NCBI GenBank assembly: GCA_030602935.1
Contig: JAUVYU010000023.1
Coordinates: 1 to 7,743 of the forward strand
Reading direction: 5' to 3'
Source: Candidatus Bathyarchaeota archaeon
GTDB taxonomy: Archaea > Thermoproteota > Bathyarchaeia > TCS64
DNA length: 7,743 nucleotides
This document shows, in pieces, positions 1 through 4,391 of the stretch. A program made the translations under genes and the position numbers. Within the stretch, counting starts at the first letter, position 1, and the number at the start of each line of letters is the position of its first letter. The notes beneath the pieces were generated by a model. That model did not search any database, was not told where the DNA came from, and worked only from the letters and a program-made list of their open reading frames with translations.

Positions 1-115
1 GCCTGAAGTAGATGGAGTCGCGCTCTGCGCACTTTGTGCAAATGGGGGGTGTCTCGGTCAAGTCTGTCGATCGAACTCTGGTGGAGCATGATATAAGTGC
101 TACCCGGGGGCTCAT
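1..115 (-). CDS. Partial gene: probable TtuA/NcsA-type tRNA 2-thiolation protein (N-terminus only)
   Basis: Only the first 38 codons are in the window; the gene continues past the left edge. Reading from the ATG at 115, a 24-residue lead is followed by ICTKCAERDSIYFR. This resembles the N-terminal zinc finger of the TtuA/NcsA/Ctu1 family (CxxC, then a few residues, then [AS][IV]Y[FY]xR), ATP-pyrophosphatases that install 2-thiouridine at the tRNA wobble position. The ATG overlaps the TGA of the upstream MoaD-like gene as ATGA, which suggests translational coupling. A TTG at 61 would give a start more typical in length for the family (MTETPPICTKC), and a TATA-like CTTATAT at 97-91 lies upstream of it, so the start is unsettled. 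The neighbour fits: TtuA-type enzymes take sulfur from ubiquitin-like carriers ending in Gly-Gly. The P-loop (SGGKDS) would lie outside the window, so the assignment rests on a short motif plus context. Another small CxxC zinc protein is the main alternative. Confidence 0.5.
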   Translation of the reverse strand, partial: MSPRVALISCSTRVRSTDLTETPPICTKCAERDSIYFR

Positions 116-408
116 CCGCCGTGGGTCACGGATAGGAGGACTAGTTTGTCACCGTCCCTTAGGGGCGTCTCCAAGCCTAGGAGGTTGCCGACCTCGACCC
201 CGTTCAGCAGGATGAGGGTGTTGGTGGCTGGGCTGCGCGTGTACGGGTCGAGAAGGGGGCCGTCGAGGGCTCCCTCATGGGCCTCAAGGATTCTGTGTAT
301 GGCGTCCGAGACTTTCGCGTCCTGGTTCAGTGTGAGCTCCTGCTCCTCGCTGCCCGAGGCTTCCTTCAGGGGGCCCATCATCCTCGCCGTGACCCTTATC
401 GAAGCCAT
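112..408 (-). CDS. MoaD/ThiS-type ubiquitin-like sulfur carrier ending in Gly-Gly (SAMP/TtuB-like)
   Basis: A 98-residue beta-grasp protein. It has the features of the archaeal MoaD family: an opening strand (SIRVTARMMGPLKEA, residues 3-17), an LILLNGVEV strand near 65-73, a TPLRDGDKLVLLSV segment (81-94) and a terminal THGG. In this family the terminal Gly-Gly is adenylated by an E1-like enzyme and converted to a thiocarboxylate that donates sulfur to molybdopterin or tRNA thiolation, or it is joined to lysines as SAMP. The start ATG has AGGAG seven bases upstream (420-416). The stop overlaps the ATG of the partial TtuA/NcsA-like gene, which favours a tRNA-thiolation carrier over a molybdopterin synthase subunit; no MoaE is in view. 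It differs clearly from the divergent MoaD-like protein beside it, so the two are not a recent tandem duplicate. The family is clear; which pathway it serves is inference. Confidence 0.85.
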   Translation of the reverse strand: MASIRVTARMMGPLKEASGSEEQELTLNQDAKVSDAIHRILEAHEGALDGPLLDPYTRSPATNTLILLNGVEVGNLLGLETPLRDGDKLVLLSVTHGG

Positions 409-433
409 GCTCAGTCTCCTCTCCTTCGCAACC

Positions 434-440
434 TATAAAT
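434..440. promoter_or_regulatory. Shared TATA element between two divergent MoaD-like genes
   Basis: TATAAAT on the plus strand reads ATTTATA on the minus strand. It is 26-32 bases upstream of the minus-strand start (408) and 22-28 bases upstream of the TTG at 462, or 31-37 upstream of the ATG at 471. Both distances suit an archaeal TATA box giving leaderless or very short-leader transcripts. No other AT-rich element lies in the 53-62 bp between the genes, so one TATA may serve both directions. The minus-strand gene also has an AGGAG that a leaderless transcript would lack, so a further upstream start there is possible. CCCC and GGGG arms around a 6-nt loop (441-454) sit just beside the TATA and could be an operator, but this is weak. 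Confidence 0.55.
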
Positions 441-470
441 CCCCTGCATCGGGGAGTAGGTTTGAGCCTG

Positions 471-755
471 ATGAGGGTCGAGGTCAAGTACTACGCTATG
501 ATCAGGGAGGCGACGGGGAGACGGGTGGAGACCCTTGAGGTCCCAGAGGGCTCCTCGATAGACGACCTGCTGGGCCTCCTCGTCGGGATATACAAAGAAG
601 GCCTCTCTAATTTTATCTACGATGAGGAGAAGAAGGTCCGGGACTTCCTCTCGTTCATGCTGAACGGTTTCAACGTCTACAGCTTGAAGGGTTTGAGCAC
701 ACCCCTTCGAGACGGCGATGTCTTCGCTATCCTGCCCCCTGTGGGGGGCGGCTGA
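471..755 (+). CDS. Second MoaD-like ubiquitin-fold sulfur carrier, ending in Gly-Gly-Gly
   Basis: A 94-residue beta-grasp protein starting MRVEVKYYAMIRE, the usual opening of archaeal MoaD-family proteins. It continues with a helix region around DDLLGLLVGIYKEG (31-44), FMLNGFNV (62-69), TPLRDGDVFAILPPV (77-91) and a terminal GGG. The family provides a C-terminal glycine thiocarboxylate for molybdopterin or tRNA thiolation, or acts as a protein modifier. A TTG at 462 with GGGGAG five bases upstream would add three residues (MSL). I prefer the ATG because the first beta strand begins there, but the TTG has better ribosome-binding spacing. It is divergent from the other MoaD-like gene and convergent with the fumarase operon, 37 bp from the alpha-subunit stop. 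No molybdopterin genes are visible, so the pathway cannot be named. Confidence 0.82.
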   Translation: MRVEVKYYAMIREATGRRVETLEVPEGSSIDDLLGLLVGIYKEGLSNFIYDEEKKVRDFLSFMLNGFNVYSLKGLSTPLRDGDVFAILPPVGGG

Positions 756-792
756 GCAAGGGTGGAGTAGGAGAGGGGCTTCTCTAGTTCCT

Positions 793-1674
793 TCAGACGC
801 TCTTATCGATCTCCACTTCTCCGTCCGAGGAGATGACGGCTCTCGCATGCCTAAGCGCCCAGCAGCTTATGACGACGCCGACTGGGAGGGAGGCCGGGTG
901 CCTGGCCGCCATCTTGACGTGGAGGTCCAGGGCGGTGGGGCCCTCTCCGAGCCCCATGGCGCCTATGCCGAGTTCGTTTACTTTCTCGAGGAGTTCCGCC
1001 TCGATCGCAGCCACTTTTTGGTACTCGCTCCTGACCCTGAAGGGCTTTAACAGGGCCTCCTTGGCCAGTTTCATGCATAGGTCCTCGCCGCCCCCGATGC
1101 CGACTCCCACGAAGTATGGCGGGCATCCCAGGGAGCCAGCGTTTGAGAGGGCCTCTATGACGAACTGCTTCACCCCCTTCATGCCCAGGCCTGGCTTGAG
1201 CATCCTGTGGGCAGCGATGTTGGTGCTTCCCCCGCCCTTGGGCAGGGCGATGAGCTCCAGGTCGTCCCCTTCGACGAGGTCGAAGTAGATTATGGGGACG
1301 TGGCCGTTGAGCCCGACGTTGTCCCTGGTGTTCCCCTTGAACATGTCGACGGCGTTGGGCCTTAGGGGCACCTCCTCCGTGGCGCGCCTCGTGGCCTTGA
1401 TGAGTATCTCCCTGACCTCGGATCTGAGGGGGAACCCGTCTCCCAACTTTACCATGAATGCGACGATGCCCGTGTCTTGGCACATGGGCTTGGAGTTCTC
1501 CCTTGCGATGACGACGTTCTCCAGGATGTTGGTGAGCTGAGCCTTTCCCACCGCTCCCTCAGTCTCCTCCATCGCCTCCTCCAGTACTTTGACGTACTCA
1601 GTCGGGAGCTCCGTGACGGCTATCCTGAGGAGCTCGACGGCCGTGTCCTCAACTATCTTACTTATTTCCGTCAT
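793..1674 (-). CDS. Class I fumarate hydratase, alpha subunit (N-terminal catalytic [4Fe-4S] domain)
   Basis: A 293-residue subunit that, with the beta subunit encoded just upstream, would reversibly hydrate fumarate to L-malate in the cytoplasm. Three cysteines in conserved settings match the [4Fe-4S] ligands of class I hydro-lyases: Cys65 in SKPMCQDTGI, Cys184 in GSLGCPPYFVG and Cys271 near the C-terminus in VISCWALRHA. Also typical are LPKGGGSTN (144-152) and the GEGPTALDLHVK segment (243-254). Length is normal for a separate alpha subunit. The start at 1674 is two bases after the beta stop, with GGAGGG (1686-1681) six bases before it inside the end of the beta gene, so the pair is probably translationally coupled. 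The same frame stays open upstream to 2061, but that stretch is antiparallel coding noise over the beta gene. L(+)-tartrate dehydratase is the main alternative in this family; adjacency to a fumarate reductase-like operon favours fumarase. Confidence 0.92.
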   Translation of the reverse strand: MTEISKIVEDTAVELLRIAVTELPTEYVKVLEEAMEETEGAVGKAQLTNILENVVIARENSKPMCQDTGIVAFMVKLGDGFPLRSEVREILIKATRRATEEVPLRPNAVDMFKGNTRDNVGLNGHVPIIYFDLVEGDDLELIALPKGGGSTNIAAHRMLKPGLGMKGVKQFVIEALSNAGSLGCPPYFVGVGIGGGEDLCMKLAKEALLKPFRVRSEYQKVAAIEAELLEKVNELGIGAMGLGEGPTALDLHVKMAARHPASLPVGVVISCWALRHARAVISSDGEVEIDKSV

Positions 1675-1676
1675 CT

Positions 1677-2276
1677 TCAGCCCTCCATCTCGGCCATTAT
1701 CTTCTCCATCCTGGCCGTGACCTGCTCCTTGACGTCCTGGGTCATGTTGTTCCCGTGGGTGTCTATTGTAATGATCATGGGGCCAAAGTCCTCGACGTCG
1801 TAGACCCAGAGGCACTCGGGCATCCCCAGCTCCTCGAGCCAGTGGACCTCTCTGACCTTCTTGATGCCCCGGGCGGCGAGGAGGGCAGCTCCCCCGGTGA
1901 AGGCCCCGTAGGCGCAGCCGTACTCCTGGCAGGCCTTGGAGGTCCTGTCTCCCATGCCTCCCTTCCCGATGATCAAGGCGGGGCGGAAGGTCTCGATGAA
2001 GTTGTCCTGGAATATCTCCATCCTGGCCGATGTGGTGGGGCCGGCGGCGATGACTGTCCACTCTCCGTCCACTTTCTTCATGATGGGGCCGCAGTGGAAC
2101 ACCCCGACGTCCTTGAAGTCGACGGGGAGCTTCTCCCCCTTCTCGTGAAGCTCCAGGGCCTTGAGGTGGGCCTCGTCCCTGGCGGTGATGACCGTGCCCG
2201 TCACGTAGACGAGGTCTCCCATCTTGAGCTTGCGGATCTCGTCCTCGGGCACCGGGGTCTTGAGGTGATAATCCAT
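1677..2276 (-). CDS. Class I fumarate hydratase, beta subunit (C-terminal domain)
   Basis: A 199-residue partner of the alpha subunit, equivalent to the C-terminal domain of single-chain class I fumarases. Family hallmarks are VTGTVITARDEAH (25-37), FHCGPIM (60-66), the AGPTTSARME segment (78-87) that helps bind the dicarboxylate, and GKGGMGD (104-110), followed by FTGGAALLAA and the closing DTHGNNM (172-178). It is the first gene of a two-gene operon with alpha second, the reverse of the domain order in fused enzymes such as E. coli FumA. The start codon has no close ribosome-binding site: GGTGAG lies 15 bases upstream, too far. A TATA-like CTTAAAT is 30-36 bases upstream, so a short-leader transcript is likely. 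It is divergent from the hdr/fumarate-reductase operon across 103 bp, which suggests a shared control region and a common C4-dicarboxylate role. Tartrate dehydratase beta is the alternative. Confidence 0.92.
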   Translation of the reverse strand: MDYHLKTPVPEDEIRKLKMGDLVYVTGTVITARDEAHLKALELHEKGEKLPVDFKDVGVFHCGPIMKKVDGEWTVIAAGPTTSARMEIFQDNFIETFRPALIIGKGGMGDRTSKACQEYGCAYGAFTGGAALLAARGIKKVREVHWLEELGMPECLWVYDVEDFGPMIITIDTHGNNMTQDVKEQVTARMEKIMAEMEG

Positions 2277-2305
2277 ATCGTATCTAAGAGACTCACCCTG
2301 AACGG

Positions 2306-2312
2306 ATTTAAG
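2306..2312 (-). promoter_or_regulatory. Probable TATA box of the fumarase operon
   Basis: On the minus strand the sequence reads GAAATTACTTAAATCC. CTTAAAT is a reasonable archaeal TATA box and the purine-rich GAAA before it resembles a TFB recognition element. It lies 30-36 bases upstream of the beta-subunit ATG, so transcription should begin within about ten bases of the start codon. It is the only AT-rich element on that side. Confidence 0.5.
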
Positions 2313-2348
2313 TAATTTCAGAGCCCGGGAGCATCGCTTTTAGATAAG

Positions 2349-2358
2349 TTATAAAATA
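2349..2358 (+). promoter_or_regulatory. TATA box of the hdr/fumarate-reductase operon; leaderless start predicted
   Basis: TTATAAAATA is the strongest archaeal TATA-like element in the window. Its centre lies about 26 bases before the ATG at 2380, so the predicted transcription start falls at the start codon itself and the first gene should be leaderless. No Shine-Dalgarno sequence precedes this ATG, unlike the next three genes of the operon. A CCCGGG palindrome at 2324-2329 lies between this promoter and the divergent fumarase promoter and could be a regulator site; that is only a guess. Confidence 0.7.
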
Positions 2359-2379
2359 TACCGTTACTACCCCTATGAG

Positions 2380-2799
2380 ATGTCAACAGGGACGTCCGGG
2401 CTCTACTTCACGTTCAAACCGGAGAACGCCGCCTTCAAGGCCAAGGTCGAGGAACTGAGCGGGGAGAACATAGACCTCTGCTTCCAGTGCGGTGCCTGCA
2501 GCTCGGGCTGCCCCCTCACCGGGGAGATGGACCTCCTGCCCTCCACGGTGATACGCTACGCCCAGCTGGGCATGGCGGAGGTCCTGGAGTCGAAGACGCC
2601 CTGGATATGCATAACATGCTTCAACTGCGAGATCCGATGCCCCCGTGGTATTGACATTGCAAACGTGATGGAGGCAATCCGGGAGATGATGCTGAGGACC
2701 AAGTACGACAAGTTCACACTGGACGAGCTAACGCCGGAGGAGCTGAGGGAGCTCCCGCAGATAGCCATCATAAGCAACCAGAGGAAGCTGACCGCCTGA
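2380..2799 (+). CDS. hdrC: HdrC-like 2x[4Fe-4S] electron-transfer subunit
   Basis: A 139-residue soluble protein with two [4Fe-4S] motifs: CFQCGACSSGCP (Cys34, 37, 40, 44) and CITCFNCEIRCPRG (Cys77, 80, 83, 87). The spacing, the helical linker between the motifs and the absence of membrane segments match HdrC, which relays electrons between HdrA and the heterodisulfide-reducing HdrB. Length is near or slightly below that of methanogen HdrC. The ATG at 2380 is set by the TATA box about 26 bases upstream; an out-of-frame ATG at 2375 is ignored. It is the first gene of the operon, followed nine bases later by HdrB. HdrC-like proteins also occur in DsrMK-like, glycolate oxidase-like and other CCG-linked systems, so the electron acceptor is not fixed by this protein alone; adjacent HdrB and the later HdrA support the HdrC call. 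Confidence 0.87.
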   Translation: MSTGTSGLYFTFKPENAAFKAKVEELSGENIDLCFQCGACSSGCPLTGEMDLLPSTVIRYAQLGMAEVLESKTPWICITCFNCEIRCPRGIDIANVMEAIREMMLRTKYDKFTLDELTPEELRELPQIAIISNQRKLTA

Positions 2800-2808
2800 G
2801 GTGGAAAG

Positions 2809-3693
2809 ATGAGACTGGCATACTACCCCGGATGCACGATGAAGACGGACGCCAAGAACTTCGACGAGTCCACCTACTCCGCTGCAGAGGCGCTGGGCAT
2901 TGAGCTCCTCGAGCCGACGAGGTGGAACTGCTGCGGAACCGTCCACGCCCTCGCGAAGGACAACGTCATGAACTACCTTGCGCCCATCCGAAACCTCATC
3001 AGGGTGGAACAGATGAACGAGGCGGAGCTCGTCGACGACAAGAGAGTCGTAACCCAGTGCGCCATGTGCTACAACACCCTCAAGAGAGCCAACGCGGCCG
3101 CCAAGGCCGACCCTGATAAGATGGGGAAGATCAGGGACTTCATGGAGAAGGAGCCCAACTATCAGGGGAGCGTCAGCGTCGTCCACATGCTTGAGTTAAT
3201 CAAGGGGCTTGGCTGGGACGAGGTCAAGTCGAAGGTGGTTAAGCCTCTCGACGGTCTCAAGGTCTCCCCGTACTACGGATGCCTCCTCCTCCGCCCCAGG
3301 GAGTACGGCATCGACGATCCCGACCACCCCACGGTCATGGAGGACCTCCTGGAGGCCCTGGGGGCTGAGGTCGTCGATAACCCGTACAAGGCTAAATGCT
3401 GCGGGGCATATCACGCGGTCCACATGAAGGAGGTGGCTGCGGACCTGTCCTACAGGATACTGAAGCAAGCGCAGGAAGCCGGTGCGGATATAATCGTCAC
3501 TGCGTGCCCCCTCTGCCAGTTCAACCTGGGGGACCGCCAGAACGAGGTCAAGAAGCATCAGAGGGAATTCGAGGGGATACCCGTGGTCTACTACACTCAA
3601 CTCATGGCCCTCGCCTTCGGCAAGGAGGGGACGGGCTTCGAGCAGAACACACCGGACCCGGTTCCGGTTCTGGAGGAGAAAGGTCTACTTTAG
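2809..3693 (+). CDS. hdrB: HdrB-like subunit with two complete CCG domains
   Basis: A 294-residue protein with both cysteine-rich CCG motifs intact: Cys9, Cys41-Cys42, Cys84 and Cys87; and Cys158, Cys197-Cys198, Cys233 and Cys236. In methanogen HdrB these bind two non-cubane [4Fe-4S] clusters that reduce the CoM-S-S-CoB heterodisulfide. The opening MRLAYYPGC and the segment SPYYGCLLLRPREYG (153-167) are HdrB signatures. GAGGTG (2798-2803) overlaps the hdrC stop and lies five bases before the ATG, so translation is coupled. In thiol:fumarate reductase this module is fused to the C-terminus of TfrB; here it is a separate gene directly before the TfrB-N-like gene. CCG proteins also serve as SdhE/MfrE anchors in some succinate:quinone reductases, but no membrane-binding segment stands out. 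The true disulfide substrate is unknown; in a non-methanogen it may not be CoM-S-S-CoB. Confidence 0.9.
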   Translation: MRLAYYPGCTMKTDAKNFDESTYSAAEALGIELLEPTRWNCCGTVHALAKDNVMNYLAPIRNLIRVEQMNEAELVDDKRVVTQCAMCYNTLKRANAAAKADPDKMGKIRDFMEKEPNYQGSVSVVHMLELIKGLGWDEVKSKVVKPLDGLKVSPYYGCLLLRPREYGIDDPDHPTVMEDLLEALGAEVVDNPYKAKCCGAYHAVHMKEVAADLSYRILKQAQEAGADIIVTACPLCQFNLGDRQNEVKKHQREFEGIPVVYYTQLMALAFGKEGTGFEQNTPDPVPVLEEKGLL

Positions 3694-3697
3694 GAGG
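3692..3697 (+). promoter_or_regulatory. Ribosome-binding site that fixes the start of the TfrB-like gene
   Basis: AGGAGG begins inside the HdrB stop codon TAG and lies seven bases before the ATG at 3705. The reading frame is open much further upstream (to 3396), but that part overlaps HdrB; this site shows that 3705 is the real start. Confidence 0.85.
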
Positions 3698-3704
3698 AAT
3701 ACAG

Positions 3705-4391
3705 ATGGAAGAGAACGAATCCGAGATGGTAACGATCCACGTGATGGGGAAGAAGCACAGAGTGCCCGCCGACCTCACCATCATGAAGGCGATGGAGTAC
3801 TCTGGTCACCAGTTCCGAAGGGGCGCTGGCTGCAGGGGAGGATACTGCGGTGCCTGCGCTGCCATGTACAGGGTGAAGGGGAGCTACAAGCTGCAGGGGG
3901 CGCTGGCCTGCCAGAAGATAGTCGAGGACGGCATGTACATCGCCCAGATACCCTTCAGCCCAGCCGAGAAGATAACCTACGACCTGTTAGAGCTGAGGCC
4001 CGACGCCAACACCTTCCTCGAGTACTACCCCGAGATATCGAGGTGCCTCAGCTGCAACACATGCACCAAGGCCTGCCCCCAGGACATCGAGGTCATGGAC
4101 TATGTCCAGGCCTCCCTCAGGGGAGACGTAGAGGAGGCCGCCAAGCTCAGCTTCGACTGCATCAGCTGCGGGCTCTGTGCCGTGAGATGTCCCGCAGAGA
4201 TCGTGCCATATAACGTGGGGCAGCTCGCCAGGAGGCTGAACAGCCGGTACCTGATAGGCCCGACGAAGCACGTCATTAAACGTGTGGAGGAGGTGGAGGC
4301 AGGGGAGTTTGACGCCGATATTGACGAGCTCAAGAGGTTAGATAGGAAAACGCTTCAGGAGCGATACGAAGGCAGGGAGGTGAAGCTGTGA
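3705..4391 (+). CDS. tfrB: Fumarate reductase/succinate dehydrogenase iron-sulfur subunit (TfrB N-terminal half, stand-alone)
   Basis: A 228-residue protein carrying three cluster sites. A plant-type [2Fe-2S] ferredoxin domain (about residues 8-95) has Cys43, Cys48, Cys51 and Cys69. Two [4Fe-4S] motifs follow: CLSCNTCTKACP (Cys114, 117, 120, 124) and CISCGLCAVRCP (Cys152, 155, 158, 162). It should wire electrons to and from the flavoprotein encoded next. Ordinary SdhB/FrdB proteins have one [4Fe-4S] and one [3Fe-4S] cluster. Two full ferredoxin-type motifs are the pattern of TfrB from methanogen thiol:fumarate reductase, but TfrB continues into an HdrB-like domain and this protein stops after a short charged tail. 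That missing half is the separate HdrB gene just upstream. The stop overlaps the start of the flavoprotein by four bases (GTGA). The symbol indicates similarity to part of TfrB only. Confidence 0.87.
   Translation: MEENESEMVTIHVMGKKHRVPADLTIMKAMEYSGHQFRRGAGCRGGYCGACAAMYRVKGSYKLQGALACQKIVEDGMYIAQIPFSPAEKITYDLLELRPDANTFLEYYPEISRCLSCNTCTKACPQDIEVMDYVQASLRGDVEEAAKLSFDCISCGLCAVRCPAEIVPYNVGQLARRLNSRYLIGPTKHVIKRVEEVEAGEFDADIDELKRLDRKTLQERYEGREVKL
4376..4383 (+). promoter_or_regulatory. Ribosome-binding site supporting the GTG start of the flavoprotein gene
   Basis: GGAGGTGA ends four bases before the GTG at 4388 (seven bases from its GGAGG core). It lies within the last codons of the TfrB-like gene and supports the overlapping GTG over the later in-frame ATGs (residues 8 and 30). 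Confidence 0.75.

Noticed and set aside
60..100. tRNA-like T-loop (TTCGATCGA) on the minus strand
   Set aside because: No matching A-box, acceptor stem or anticodon stem could be built around it, and the region reads as the start of a protein gene.
756..792. Terminator between the convergent carrier and fumarase genes
   Set aside because: Only a 4-bp GAGA/TCTC stem (771-774 with 781-784) plus G-U pairs, and no T-run on either strand.
411..848. Minus-strand open frame of 145 codons across the second carrier gene
   Set aside because: It is antiparallel to a clear MoaD-like gene, shows no family motif, and its coding pattern is explained by the high-GC opposite strand.
1675..2061. Possible N-terminal extension of fumarase alpha into the beta gene
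   Set aside because: The extension is Arg/His/Gly-rich with no family similarity, and the ATG at 1674 has GGAGGG six bases upstream and matches the normal alpha-subunit N-terminus.
1755..2315. Plus-strand open frame of 186 codons across the fumarase beta gene
   Set aside because: Antisense shadow of a well-conserved gene; low-complexity composition rich in Gly, Leu, Val and Asp with no recognisable domain.
3396..3704. Possible N-terminal extension of the TfrB-like gene overlapping HdrB
   Set aside because: The overlap is out of frame with HdrB and low in complexity; AGGAGG before 3705 and the position of the ferredoxin domain fix the later start.
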